This document shows, in pieces, positions 53,850-62,663 of a stretch of 64,000 nucleotides of DNA. Numbering within the stretch: the stretch's first letter is position 1; each line of letters starts with the position of its first letter. The stretch is from contig NZ_ANHY01000015.1 of the NCBI RefSeq assembly GCF_000315795.1, positions 62,001 to 126,000 on the forward strand, in the 5' to 3' direction. The notes beneath the pieces were generated by a model. The model was not told where the DNA came from. It did no database searches and saw nothing but the letters and a program-made list of their open reading frames with translations. The translations under genes were made by a program, and so were the position numbers. Source of the DNA: Caenispirillum salinarum AK4 (GTDB taxonomy: Bacteria; Pseudomonadota; Alphaproteobacteria; Rhodospirillales; Rhodospirillaceae).

Positions 53850-54613
53850 CCTTCCAGTTCGTTCGCCCGCCCGTCGCCGACGCCGCGCCCATGAGCCCGT
53901 CGGAACTGGAGGCCGCGCTGCACGCCATCGGGGCGGAGCGCTACCACAACCTGCACCCCTTCCATAAGCTGCTGCACGGCGGCAAGCTGTCCAAGCCCCA
54001 GGTGCAGGCGTGGGCGCTCAACCGCTACTGCTACCAGGCGGCCATCCCGCGCAAGGACCACGCCGTCATGGCGCGGCTGGAGGATCGGGAGCTGCGCCGC
54101 ATCTGGCTTCAGCGCGTGCTCGACCACGACGGCCGCGACGCCGACCAGGGCGGCATCGAGCGCTGGCTGATCCTGACCGATCACCTGGGGCTGGACCGCG
54201 AGTACGTCATCAGCCAGCAGGGCGCCCTGCCGGCGACGCGATTCGCCGTGGAAGCATACGTGCGCTTCGTCTGGGACAATCCCGGCCTTGTCGCCATCTC
54301 CTCGTGCCTGACGGAACTGTTCGCGCCCAAGATCCACGCCGAGCGCATTTCCGGGATGCTGGAGCACTACGATTTCGTGGAAGACCGGGTGATGGCCTAC
54401 TTCCGCAAGCGGCTGGACCAGGCCCCGCGCGACGTGGACTTCGCGCTGCGCTACGTGCTCGACAACGCGAAGACCGTGGAGCAGCAGAACGCGGTGCTGA
54501 ACGCGCTGACGTTCAAGTGCAATGTCCTGTGGGCGCAGCTTGATGCCCTCTACGCGGCCTATGTGGCGCCGGGCATGATCCCGCCGGGGGCCTTCGTCCC
54601 GCAGGAGGGCTGA
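53846..54613 (+). CDS. pqqC: PqqC, pyrroloquinoline-quinone synthase
   Basis: Cofactor-independent oxidase that closes the ring and performs the final eight-electron oxidation to PQQ. A 255-residue all-helical protein. Recognisable segments: ERYHNLHPFHKLLHGGKL, NRYCYQAAIPRKDH and HDGRDADQGGIERW, with the histidines and arginine of the active site in these stretches. It is translationally coupled to pqqB (ATGA) and abuts pqqD with no gap. PQQ synthase activity is well established for the family. Confidence 0.96.
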   Translation: MTFQFVRPPVADAAPMSPSELEAALHAIGAERYHNLHPFHKLLHGGKLSKPQVQAWALNRYCYQAAIPRKDHAVMARLEDRELRRIWLQRVLDHDGRDADQGGIERWLILTDHLGLDREYVISQQGALPATRFAVEAYVRFVWDNPGLVAISSCLTELFAPKIHAERISGMLEHYDFVEDRVMAYFRKRLDQAPRDVDFALRYVLDNAKTVEQQNAVLNALTFKCNVLWAQLDALYAAYVAPGMIPPGAFVPQEG

Positions 54614-54904
54614 ATGTTGGTGACCCGCACGCTGATTACGGCGGAGTCCGTCCCGCGCCTCGCCCCGCACGTCACGCTCAAGCACGACACGGTCCGCGAC
54701 CGCTGGGTGGTGCTGGGGCCGGAGCGGATGCTTGTGCCCGACGAGATCGCGGTGGAAATCCTCCAGCGCTGCGACGGGGAGCGCTCCGTCGCCGCCGTCG
54801 TGGGCCTGCTGGCGAAAGAGTTCAACGCGCCGGAGGACGACATCGCGGGCGACGTCCGCGAGCTTCTCCAGGCGCTGGCCGACAAGGGGTTCGTCCGCGC
54901 ATGA
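54614..54904 (+). CDS. pqqD: PqqD, peptide chaperone for PqqA
   Basis: A 96-residue winged-helix (RRE-type) protein that holds PqqA and presents it to the radical SAM enzyme PqqE. Typical features: PRLAPHVTLKHDTVRDRWVVL in the beta-wing (shown in part: LKHDTVRDRWVVLGPERM) and LVPDEIAVEILQRCDG. The start follows the pqqC stop directly, with GGAGG upstream, and its stop overlaps the pqqE start (ATGA). Confidence 0.96.
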   Translation: MLVTRTLITAESVPRLAPHVTLKHDTVRDRWVVLGPERMLVPDEIAVEILQRCDGERSVAAVVGLLAKEFNAPEDDIAGDVRELLQALADKGFVRA

Positions 54905-56043
54905 CCAACCTGCACCCCAAGCCCCGCGCGAACACCGCGCCGCCGATCGACCTGCCCGTCGCCATGCTGGCGGAACTGACGCACCGCTGCCCCATGCGGT
55001 GTGCCTACTGCTCCAACCCCGTGGCGCTGGAGCGGCCGGAATGTGAATTGTCTACCGCCGAATGGCGCGGGGTGCTGTCCCAGGCCGCGGCCATGGGGGT
55101 GATGCAGGTGCATTTCTCCGGCGGCGAGCCGACCGCGCGGCGGGATATCGTCGACTTGGTGCGCTATGCGGTGGAGGAGGGGCTGTACACCAACCTCATC
55201 ACCTCTGGCGTGCTGCTGGATGCGGCCATGGTGTCGGACCTTGCACGCGCGGGGCTGGAGCATGTGCAGCTCGCCTTCCAGGATTCCGAGGACGAGGGGG
55301 CGAACATCGTCGGCGGCTATCACGGCGCGCTGGGGAAGAAGCGGGCGGCGGCCGGGCTGGTGAAGGATGCCGGGCTGGCCCTGACCGCCAACCTGGTCAT
55401 CCACCGCCACAACGCCCCGCGCGTGGGGGCGATGATCGACATGGCGCTGGAGATGGGGTGCGAGCGGGCCGAGGTCGCCAACGTCCAGTACTACGGCTGG
55501 GGGCTGATGAACCGGGCCGCCCTCATGCCGTCCAGGGCGCAACTGGCGGAAATGACGGCGACGGTGCGCGAGCGGCAGGCGCGCTATACCGGCCGGATGG
55601 TCATCGACTACGTCATCCCCGACTATCATGCCCGCCGGCCCAAGGCCTGCATGGGCGGCTGGGCGCGGCGGTTCCTCAACGTCACGCCGACGGGCAAGGT
55701 GCTGCCCTGCCACGCCGCCGAGACCATTCCGGGCCTTGTCTTCGATACGGTCCGCGACAGGCCGCTGCGGGACATCTGGGACACCGGCCAGGCCTTCGAG
55801 GCCTATCGCGGCGACGCCTGGATGCCCAAGGACTGCCGCTCCTGCGAGCGCAAGGAATTCGACTGGGGCGGCTGCCGCTGCCAGGCGCTGGCGATCGCCG
55901 GCGACGCGGCGGCCATGGACCCGGCGTGCGATCTGTCTCCGCACCATGCCGCCATGGCGGCGATGGCGGAAGACGAGGCCGACGCCGACGCGCGCGCTTT
56001 CGTCTATCGCGCCTTCGGGGCGCACAAGGATAGTACTTTTTGA
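54901..56043 (+). CDS. pqqE: PqqE, radical SAM enzyme linking Glu and Tyr of PqqA
   Basis: Forms the carbon-carbon bond between the glutamate and tyrosine of PqqA, the first step of PQQ synthesis. A 380-residue protein. The radical SAM cluster CxxxCxxC is at C30, C34, C37 (HRCPMRCAYC), with the glycine motif FSGGEPTAR. The C-terminal SPASM domain supplies cysteines for auxiliary clusters (CMGGWARRF, VLPCHA, CRSCERKEFDWGGCRC and the later DPACDL). The end of the operon is 165 bases before the dehydrogenase start. Confidence 0.97.
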   Translation: MTNLHPKPRANTAPPIDLPVAMLAELTHRCPMRCAYCSNPVALERPECELSTAEWRGVLSQAAAMGVMQVHFSGGEPTARRDIVDLVRYAVEEGLYTNLITSGVLLDAAMVSDLARAGLEHVQLAFQDSEDEGANIVGGYHGALGKKRAAAGLVKDAGLALTANLVIHRHNAPRVGAMIDMALEMGCERAEVANVQYYGWGLMNRAALMPSRAQLAEMTATVRERQARYTGRMVIDYVIPDYHARRPKACMGGWARRFLNVTPTGKVLPCHAAETIPGLVFDTVRDRPLRDIWDTGQAFEAYRGDAWMPKDCRSCERKEFDWGGCRCQALAIAGDAAAMDPACDLSPHHAAMAAMAEDEADADARAFVYRAFGAHKDSTF

Positions 56044-56048
56044 CCATT

Positions 56049-56065
56049 GCGGGTGAAAGGCCCGC
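56049..56065 (+). other. Weak hairpin between pqqE and the alcohol dehydrogenase gene
   Basis: GCGGG and CCCGC arms with a 7-base loop are followed by an A-rich stretch. It may be a processing site; there is no T-run. CCAAAGA nearby resembles the CCAAAGT element but lacks the same spacing to a -10. Confidence 0.3.
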
Positions 56066-56208
56066 CAAAGAAAATAATCAACATACCCTGGATAGCACCC
56101 GGGAACTCCACTGAAAAACGAAGGGATTTTCTCTTCAGCTTTCCTGGAGAACGCTACCGTTGTGCCCAAAGGGGCGCGGGCGGGATCATCGGAACAAGGG
56201 AGGAAGCG

Positions 56209-57981
56209 GTGAAGCATTCCATTCGCAACTGGGCGATGGCGGGGGCCGGCGTGTCCCTGGCGCTGGCCCTGATGACGGCCCCGGCGCAGGCGGCGGGCGT
56301 GACGGACGAGGACATCCTCAACGACCAGCAGACCACGGACGACGTCGTCTCCTACGGCCTCGGCCCGCAGGGCCAGCGCTACAGCCCGCTGGACAAGATC
56401 AACCGCGACACCATCGGGCAACTGACCCCCATCTGGGCGTTCTCCTTCGGCGGAGAGAAGCAGCGCGGCCAGGAAAGCCAGCCGCTCATCAAGGACGGCG
56501 TGATGTACGTCACGGGGTCCTACTCGCGCCTCTATGCCATCGACACCAAGACCGGCGAGGAGCTGTGGGAGTACGAGGCCCGCCTGCCCGACGGCATTAT
56601 GCCCTGCTGTGACGTCGTCAACCGCGGCGCGGCGCTCTACGGCGACAAGGTGTATTTCGCGACGCTGGACGCCAAGCTGGTGGCGCTGGACGCCAAGACC
56701 GGCAAGACGGTGTGGCGCAAGACCATGGGCGACTACAAGGCGGGCTACTCCGCCACCGCCGCGCCCATGATCGTCAACGGCAAGATCATCACCGGCGTGT
56801 CGGGCGGCGAATTCGGCGTCGTCGGCAAGGTGGAGGCGCGCGACACCGAAACCGGCGAACTGGTCTGGTCGCGTCCCGTCATCGAGGGCCACATGGGCAC
56901 CCTCAACGGCGAGGAAAGCACCATGACCGGCACGCTGAACGCCTCGTGGGAAGGCGACATGTGGAAGTGGGGCGGCGGTGCGACCTGGAACGGCGGCACC
57001 TACGATCCCGAGACGAACCTCATCTACTACGGCACCGGCAACCCCGCACCCTGGAACAGCCACCTCCGTCCGGGTGACAACCTGTACAGTTCGTCCACCC
57101 TGGCGCTCGACCCGGATACCGGCGAGATCAAGTGGCACCTGCAGACCACGCCGCACGACGGCTGGGACTTCGACGGGGTCAACGAGTTCGTCGCCTTCGA
57201 CATGGAAAAGGACGGCGAGGTCATCAAGGCCGGCGCCAAGGCCGACCGCAACGGCTTCTTCTTCGTCGCCGACCGCGAGACCGGCAAGCCCCTGTCCGTC
57301 ACGCCCTTCGTGACCAAGATCACCTGGGCCGAGGGCTGGGACCTGGAGACCAACAAGCCCATCGTCATCCCCGAAGGCCGGCCGGGCAACCCCGCCGAGG
57401 CCGACGGGACCAAGGGCAAATCGGTGTACTCCTGCCCGTCGTTCCTGGGCGGCAAGAACTGGATGCCCATGGGCTACAGCCCCAAGAGCAAGCTGTTCTA
57501 CGTGCCCGCCAACGAATGGTGCATGGACATCTGGAACGAGCCCGTCACCTACAAGAAGGGCGCGGCCTACCTGGGTGCCGGCTTCACCATCAAGCCGCTG
57601 TACGAGGACTACATCGGCGCCCTGCGCGCCATCGACCCGACCACCGGCGAGATCAAGTGGGAGTACAAGAACCCGGCCCCCGTCTGGGGCGGCGTGCTCT
57701 CCACGGCCGGCGATCTGGTGTTCTTCGGCACGCCGGAAGGCTTCATCAAGGCCTTCGACGCCGAAAGCGGCGAGGAACTGTGGAAGTTCCAGACCGGCTC
57801 TGGCGTCGTGTCCAGCCCCGTCACCTGGGAAGAGGACGGCGAGCAGTACATGGCCGTCGTCTCCGGCTGGGGTGGTGCTGTGCCGCTGTGGGGCGGCGAG
57901 GTCGCCAAGTCGGTCAAGTACCTCAACCAGGGCGGCATGGTTTGGGTCTTCAAGCTGCCCAAGGACGCCGGCCGCACCTGA
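56209..57981 (+). CDS. PQQ-dependent alcohol dehydrogenase, predicted lanthanide type (PedH/ExaF-like)
   Basis: Periplasmic quinoprotein of 590 residues. The start is GTG 56209, with GGGAGG close upstream. The signal peptide ends near AQAAG. Eight tryptophan-type propeller blades (GEELWEY, GKTVWRK, GEIKWHL, GEIKWEY, GEELWKF). Adjacent C133-C134 form the rare vicinal disulfide above PQQ. Metal ligands: E201 (GGEFGVVG), N278 (GTGNPAPWN), catalytic base D320 and, two residues later, D322 in WDFDG. The extra Asp marks lanthanide-using enzymes such as XoxF and PedH; calcium enzymes have Ala or Ser there. Ethanol-type substrates are inferred from the ExaC and PedF neighbours. Confidence 0.93.
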   Translation: MKHSIRNWAMAGAGVSLALALMTAPAQAAGVTDEDILNDQQTTDDVVSYGLGPQGQRYSPLDKINRDTIGQLTPIWAFSFGGEKQRGQESQPLIKDGVMYVTGSYSRLYAIDTKTGEELWEYEARLPDGIMPCCDVVNRGAALYGDKVYFATLDAKLVALDAKTGKTVWRKTMGDYKAGYSATAAPMIVNGKIITGVSGGEFGVVGKVEARDTETGELVWSRPVIEGHMGTLNGEESTMTGTLNASWEGDMWKWGGGATWNGGTYDPETNLIYYGTGNPAPWNSHLRPGDNLYSSSTLALDPDTGEIKWHLQTTPHDGWDFDGVNEFVAFDMEKDGEVIKAGAKADRNGFFFVADRETGKPLSVTPFVTKITWAEGWDLETNKPIVIPEGRPGNPAEADGTKGKSVYSCPSFLGGKNWMPMGYSPKSKLFYVPANEWCMDIWNEPVTYKKGAAYLGAGFTIKPLYEDYIGALRAIDPTTGEIKWEYKNPAPVWGGVLSTAGDLVFFGTPEGFIKAFDAESGEELWKFQTGSGVVSSPVTWEEDGEQYMAVVSGWGGAVPLWGGEVAKSVKYLNQGGMVWVFKLPKDAGRT

Positions 57982-58032
57982 TCGACCCGGCCCCTGACGT
58001 GACGACGATGTAACACCTCACCTGGACGACTC

Positions 58033-58062
58033 GGGCGGCTCCTTGCGGGCCGCCCATTTTTC
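58033..58062 (+). terminator. Intrinsic terminator after the PQQ alcohol dehydrogenase
   Basis: GGGCGGC and GCCGCCC arms with a 9-base loop, followed by ATTTTTCT. A convincing stop for the pqq-dehydrogenase transcript. Confidence 0.85.
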
Positions 58063-58075
58063 TGTCTGGTGTATG

Positions 58076-58085
58076 CCTCCAAAGT
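58076..58085 (+). promoter_or_regulatory. CCAAAGT element upstream of the response regulator
   Basis: CCTCCAAAGT, with TATCGT at 58115-58120 as a possible -10 29 bases further on. If the regulator binds CCAAAGT it would control itself as well as exaC, pedF and pqqA. Confidence 0.45.
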
Positions 58086-58184
58086 GCTACTCGACCCCGG
58101 CGTCGGAGCGGGGGTATCGTTCTTTCAAGGGGTCTCGAACCATATAAGTAAAAAGAAATATCGACGACAGGGAGAAGGACGGGC

Positions 58185-58901
58185 ATGCCCCGGGATCTGC
58201 TGATGTCCAAGGAAAACGCCACCGACACGCCGCCTGCCGTCCTTGCGGACGAGGCCGGCTCCATCCTCATCGCCGACGATCACCCGCTGTTCCGCGACGC
58301 TCTTTTCCAGGTGGTGACGGAAACCTTCGCCGAGCACGACACCCGACAGGCGCAGAATTTCGACGAGGCCATGGCGGCCGCGCGCGAGGACGACGCCCTG
58401 GAACTGATTCTGCTGGACCTGAACATGCCGGGCATGAACGGCTTCAACGGCCTGATCGCCCTGCGCAACGAGGTGCCCATGGTGCCGATCGTCGTCGTCT
58501 CCGCCACCGAAACGGCGCAGACGGCCAGCCAGGTGCTCACCTTCGGTGCGTCGGGCTTCCTGCCGAAATCGCTGTCCAAGGCCGACATGGCCGACGCGCT
58601 GAGGCGCGTTCTGGACGGCGACATTTATCTGCCGCCCGACCTGGAACGCCAGATGGAGGATGGCCGCGCGCTCACCCCCGAGGAACAGGCGCTGGTGGAG
58701 CAATTGGGCGCCCTGACCAACCAGCAGCGCCGCGTGCTGGAAATGCTCGTGGCGGGCAAGTCCAACAAGATCATCGCCTACGAGCTGGACATCGCCGAAA
58801 GCACGGTCAAGGCGCACGTCTCCGCCATCCTGCGCAAGCTGGGCGTGACCAGCCGCACCCAGGCCGTCATCACCGCCAGCAAGATCATCGACCAGCTCTG
58901 A
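58185..58901 (+). CDS. LuxR/NarL-family response regulator, candidate controller of alcohol oxidation
   Basis: A 238-residue regulator resembling the AgmR/ErbR group that controls ethanol oxidation in Pseudomonas. Receiver domain: ADDHPLF acidic pair, acceptor D78 in LLDLNMPG, switch serine in VVVSATE, K128 in GFLPKSL. The DNA-binding domain has LTNQQRRVLEML, NKIIAYEL and STVKAHVSAILRKL. GGAGAAGGA precedes ATG 58185; ATG 58203 is also possible. No kinase is adjacent; the NahK-like kinase 17 kb away is the nearest candidate partner. Position right after the alcohol dehydrogenase supports the regulatory role. Confidence 0.88.
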   Translation: MPRDLLMSKENATDTPPAVLADEAGSILIADDHPLFRDALFQVVTETFAEHDTRQAQNFDEAMAAAREDDALELILLDLNMPGMNGFNGLIALRNEVPMVPIVVVSATETAQTASQVLTFGASGFLPKSLSKADMADALRRVLDGDIYLPPDLERQMEDGRALTPEEQALVEQLGALTNQQRRVLEMLVAGKSNKIIAYELDIAESTVKAHVSAILRKLGVTSRTQAVITASKIIDQL

Positions 58902-59483
58902 CGCCGGCGCTCTGCCGCCCGCCCCGGCGCCTGGCCCCGCCGCTCCCGCAATGATGCCGGGGCGCGTGGGGCTTTTGGTTTTCCGGGGGGCGGTCTTTTT
59001 CTTTCTCGCCTGAACGAATATTTTCCGTCTCTTTCACCGTTCGGCGTAGCCGCGGCGCGCACGTCGTGGCTGAATCAGCCGGGGCTCGCAGCAGCAGCGG
59101 GTGGTAGAACGAGTCCTTCGACCTGTCCCGTCTCTCCGACCTCGGTCGCGCGACCGCACCCCGAAAGCCATCGCTCAGGCAACCTGAGGGCGGCATTATT
59201 GACCGGGAACTGCCGGAAGTTGGTGTCTTGCCGGGTCTCACCCCGGTCGGATGCGTTGGGGACGCGACGTCATCGGGCGCCGCGGGAACAACGGGTGAGA
59301 GTACGCCTTCCGCGAGTCTGCTTCGCTCAAAATATCGGACCTCCTCTCCCGCCGATAGATTGCGACAGGGGCATGACGCCTGCGACCCTTTGCGTGTCGT
59401 CGAGGCGTCTCGCCAAATGTTCGCGTGGCCTCGACTGTCTCGGACGAAATCCAACTGCTCCGTTCAGCCGAGGAGATGAAGAC
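58902..59483. other. 582-base region without a gene ahead of the Flp pilin
   Basis: No coding sequence is supported; open frames here lack codon bias and ribosome sites. Contents seen: a T-rich stretch at about 58980-59035, a 13-base palindrome GGCTGAATCAGCC at 59068-59080, and AT-rich sequence around 59329-59360 that may hold the pilus promoter. The length suggests a long leader or distant activator sites for the flp operon. Confidence 0.5.
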
Positions 59484-59654
59484 ATGTCGAAGATTGTTGC
59501 GCTCAGCCGTTCGCTCATGAAGGACGACGAGGGCCTGGCCCTGGTGGAATACACCATCCTGCTCGCCCTCATCGCGGCGGCCGTCATCACGGTGATCAGC
59601 ACCGTCGGGACCAAGGTCCTGGGCTACTGGAACACCTTCAACGGCAACTTCTGA
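59484..59654 (+). CDS. flp: Flp/Fap-type pilin
   Basis: Major pilin of the Tad pilus, 56 residues. The prepilin segment reads DDEGLALVEYTILLALIA: the peptidase should cut after Gly in EG, and the mature protein starts LALVEY with the usual glutamate at +4 or +5 and tyrosine. The hydrophobic helix is followed by a short hydrophilic tail (GYWNTFNGNF). AGGAG is 8-9 bases before ATG 59484. It heads the cpa operon on the plus strand. Confidence 0.93.
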   Translation: MSKIVALSRSLMKDDEGLALVEYTILLALIAAAVITVISTVGTKVLGYWNTFNGNF

Positions 59655-59735
59655 GCCGGTGTCGCACCGAATGCGAAGAACCGGGGCCGGGCCGCCTGAA
59701 GGCCCGGCTCCGTCTCCGGCACGGGGGAGGCGATC

Positions 59736-60755
59736 ATGCGTATGCGTTCAATCCTCGTTCTCGGCCTGGCCGTGGCCCTGGGGACCGGTTCGGTCTTCCT
59801 GGCGCGGCAGTGGGTCGAGGGCAACACACGGGTGGCCGGGCCGTCCGAGCCGGCGGTCGAGCTGACCGGCGTCGTCGTCGCCCGCGTGCCCCTGCACTTC
59901 GGCAACACGCTGGCCGAAGAAAATCTGCGAGTCGTCCGCTGGCCGGCGGAGACCCTGCCGGACGGCGCGTTCACCTCCATCGAGGCCCTGCTGGGCGGTC
60001 CGGACGGTGAAAGCCGCGTGGTCCTGCGCGGCATCGAGCCCGGCGAGCCCGTGCTGGCGAGCAAGGTTTCGGGCTTCGGCGGCCGCGCCACGCTGTCGTC
60101 GATCATTGCCGACGACATGCGCGCGGTGACCATCCGCGTCAACGACGTCAACGGCGTCGCAGGCTTCGTCCTGCCGGGCGACCGGGTGGACGTCATCCTG
60201 ACCCGCACCCCCGACCGCGACCAGGGCGTCACCGACATCCTGTTGCAGAACGTGAAGGTTCTGGGCGTCGACCAGCAGGCCAGCGAGAAGAACGACGACC
60301 CCGTCGTCGCCCGCGCGGTCACGCTGGAGGTCACGCCCGTGCAGGCCCAGAAGCTGACCCTCGGCCAGACGGTCGGGCAGCTCAGCCTGGCGCTGCGCAA
60401 CGTGCTCAACGTCGATGCCGCCGCCGCCCGTCAGGTGACCCTGACCGACCTTGGCGTGCCCGAGCCGCCCAAGGCAGAACCCGAGGCCGCTTCGGCGCCC
60501 GCGCCGGTCGTGCGCGCTGCCCCGGCCGGCGACGGCCGCCCCACGGTTCGCGTCGTGCGTGGCCTGGAAAGCAGCGAGCAGAAGGTTTCCAGCGAGCCCC
60601 GAGGCCGCGCCGCGCCGCCGGCCGCCGTCGCGCCCGCTCCGGCTCCGGCGCCGCGCCTGATACCCGAACCCGCGCCCGAGCGCGCCCCGGCGGAGCCGCC
60701 GCCGGTGCTGGTTCCGCGCGGCTCCGATCAGGTCGTGCAGTTGTCCGGTACCTGA
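59736..60755 (+). CDS. cpaB: Flp pilus assembly protein CpaB
   Basis: A 339-residue inner-membrane-anchored periplasmic protein of the Tad secretion apparatus. N-terminal helix (4-22), then a SAF domain with VVVARVPLHFGNTLAEENL (in part VARVPLHFGNTL) and the C-terminal Flp-CpaB/RcpC part (RAVTIRVNDVNGVAGFVLPGDRVDV, in part VAGFVLPGDRVDVI). The last 100 residues are Pro/Ala-rich and disordered. It is thought to couple the secretin to the assembly platform. GGGGGAGG lies upstream of ATG 59736. Confidence 0.93.
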   Translation: MRMRSILVLGLAVALGTGSVFLARQWVEGNTRVAGPSEPAVELTGVVVARVPLHFGNTLAEENLRVVRWPAETLPDGAFTSIEALLGGPDGESRVVLRGIEPGEPVLASKVSGFGGRATLSSIIADDMRAVTIRVNDVNGVAGFVLPGDRVDVILTRTPDRDQGVTDILLQNVKVLGVDQQASEKNDDPVVARAVTLEVTPVQAQKLTLGQTVGQLSLALRNVLNVDAAAARQVTLTDLGVPEPPKAEPEAASAPAPVVRAAPAGDGRPTVRVVRGLESSEQKVSSEPRGRAAPPAAVAPAPAPAPRLIPEPAPERAPAEPPPVLVPRGSDQVVQLSGT

Positions 60756-60792
60756 TCCGCTTCGTCATCAACGCCCGCAAGGAGGCATGGAC

Positions 60793-62283
60793 ATGCGCCC
60801 CGTCCGTACCCTCTCCGCGCGCCGCAGGCCGTTTGCCGTGTGGCCCGCCTTTGCCCTGGCCCTCGCGGCCGCCGTCCTGGTCGTGCCGGTGCTGCCGGAT
60901 GCGGCCCGGGCCCAGTCCGCGCCCGCGGCGCCGACGCCCCTGCTGGTGCCCACCGAAGACGGCATGGCCGGCGACATGGTGGTGCCCGTGGACAAGTCGC
61001 AGGTGCTGCGCGTCGACCGCCGCTTCACCGACATCCTGGTCGGCAACCCCGAAATCGCCGACGTGATGCCGCTGACCGACCGTAGCATCTACGTGCTCGG
61101 CAAGAAGCTGGGCTCCACCAACCTGACCATCTACGGCCCCGGCAACCGCCTGATCGCCGTGGTGGACCTGACCGTCACCTACGACGTCGACGGCCTGAAG
61201 GCCCGCCTGCACGAGATCGTCCCCGGCGAGCCGGTGGAGGTGCGCGGCATCAACGGCGGCATCGTGCTGTCGGGCAGCGTCTCCAGCCCGCGCCAGCTGG
61301 AGCGCGTGCTTTCGGTGGCCGAACGGTACGCGCCGGAGGCCGTCACCAACCTGCTGTCGCTGAACGGCAGCCAGCAGGTGATGCTGTCGGTCAAGGTGGC
61401 CGAGATGCGCCGCTCCACCGCTCGCCAGCTCGGCCTGGGCGGCATCACGGCGGCGGCGGGCGCGGGCTCCAACTTCTCGCCCGTGGACATCGCCGCCAGC
61501 CCCGCCGCGCTGGTCAGCAACATCCTGGACCCGCAGTCCTTCCTGACCGCCGGCCTGGGCGTTCTGGACGGCCGCTGGTTCCTGCAGACCGCCCTGAACG
61601 CGCTGGAGGAAAAGGGTGCGGTCAAGGTGCTGGCCGAGCCCAACCTGATCGCGCTGTCGGGCGACACCGCCACCTTCCTGGCGGGCGGCGAGTTTCCCAT
61701 TCCCGTAGCCCAGGACAGCGACGACGACGGCACCACCATCACCGTCGAGTTCAAGCAGTTCGGCGTCAGCCTGGGCTTCACGCCGACCGTGCTGGACGGC
61801 GACCTGATCAACCTGGTTGTCAGCCCCGAGGTCAGCCAGATCGACCCCAACACGTCGGTCACGGTGTCGGGCTTCACCATCCCGGGCCTGTCCACCCGCC
61901 GCACCACCACCACGGTGGAGTTGCGCGACGGCCAAAGCTTCGCCATCGCCGGCCTGCTGCAGAGCAACTTCTCGGACAACATCAGCCAGATCCCGGGCAT
62001 CGGCGACCTGCCCGTGCTGGGCGCGCTGTTCCGCTCCACCGAGTTCCAGCAGAACGAGACCGAACTGGTCATCATCATCACGCCGCACCTGGTCCAGCCG
62101 GCCCCGCCGGGCGCGCTGGTGGCGCCGACGGACTTCTTCACCCCGCCGACCACGGCCGAGCTGTTCCTGCTGGGCAAGGTGGAGGGCGAGGCCGCCGTCG
62201 CGCCCGCAACCGCCGAGGCCCGCGCGCTCGGCGCCCGGCCCGGCGGCGGCATCAGCGGCCCCTACGGCCACATCCTGAAATGA
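60793..62283 (+). CDS. cpaC: Tad pilus secretin CpaC (RcpA)
   Basis: Outer-membrane secretin of 496 residues forming the pilus exit pore. After a signal peptide, the N-terminal domain (SQVLRVDRRFTDILVGNPE) and a BON-like segment (GIVLSGSVSSPRQLERVLSV) come before the secretin domain (AEPNLIALSGDTATFLAGGE, SLGFTPTVLDGDLINLVVSPE). Start ATG 60793 is preferred because AGGAGG is 7 bases ahead; ATG 60787 is too close to it. It is followed 20 bases later by a small lipoprotein gene. Confidence 0.94.
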   Translation: MRPVRTLSARRRPFAVWPAFALALAAAVLVVPVLPDAARAQSAPAAPTPLLVPTEDGMAGDMVVPVDKSQVLRVDRRFTDILVGNPEIADVMPLTDRSIYVLGKKLGSTNLTIYGPGNRLIAVVDLTVTYDVDGLKARLHEIVPGEPVEVRGINGGIVLSGSVSSPRQLERVLSVAERYAPEAVTNLLSLNGSQQVMLSVKVAEMRRSTARQLGLGGITAAAGAGSNFSPVDIAASPAALVSNILDPQSFLTAGLGVLDGRWFLQTALNALEEKGAVKVLAEPNLIALSGDTATFLAGGEFPIPVAQDSDDDGTTITVEFKQFGVSLGFTPTVLDGDLINLVVSPEVSQIDPNTSVTVSGFTIPGLSTRRTTTTVELRDGQSFAIAGLLQSNFSDNISQIPGIGDLPVLGALFRSTEFQQNETELVIIITPHLVQPAPPGALVAPTDFFTPPTTAELFLLGKVEGEAAVAPATAEARALGARPGGGISGPYGHILK

Positions 62284-62303
62284 GCCCGAGGGAGACACCG
62301 GCC

Positions 62304-62606
62304 ATGACCGCCCGCATTCGCATCCCCGCCGTCTTCCTCGGCCTCGCCGCCGCCGCCAGCCTCGGCGCCTGCGCCGAGCCGGGAGAGACCTCGCCCAACT
62401 TCGGTGCCGCCGTGCGCCACAACATGGCGGTGCACATCATCAACCCCGCGCCCGATTACGGGCCGGGGGCCCAGCCGACCGGATCGGGCCGGCGTCAGGC
62501 GCTCGCCACCGAACGCTACGCCACCGGCACCGTGATCCGCCCGCCGGCCCCCAGCACCACCACCGGCGCCTTGAGTAAGAGCGAAGGCAGCGGCGGGAGT
62601 GAGTGA
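62304..62606 (+). CDS. Short CpaD-like lipoprotein of the pilus locus
   Basis: A 100-residue lipoprotein with the lipobox LGAC near residue 23. The part NFGAAVRHNMAVHIINPAP resembles the C-terminal half of CpaD, where an N-x-G-A/C-x3-N-x-A-x-I/V-x2-P pattern is conserved; the usual N-terminal domain of CpaD is absent. It lies between cpaC and cpaE, exactly where cpaD is expected. It may be a minimal CpaD that helps place the secretin, or a separate protein. Confidence 0.7.
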   Translation: MTARIRIPAVFLGLAAAASLGACAEPGETSPNFGAAVRHNMAVHIINPAPDYGPGAQPTGSGRRQALATERYATGTVIRPPAPSTTTGALSKSEGSGGSE

Positions 62607-62663
62607 GCCGCCGGTCCGTCCGGCCCCGCACCGCCGCGCCGCCCCGCGACAGGAGACCCGTCC

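Noticed and set aside
56066-56096. Fifth CCAAAGT element upstream of the alcohol dehydrogenase gene
   Set aside because: The sequence is CCAAAGA and the nearest -10-like GATAGC is only 19 bases away, so it does not fit the other four sites. The dehydrogenase may be read from the pqq promoter or use another site.
58902-58985. Terminator after the response regulator at 58901
   Set aside because: GC-rich partial complementarity is present, but no clean stem with a T-run could be drawn.
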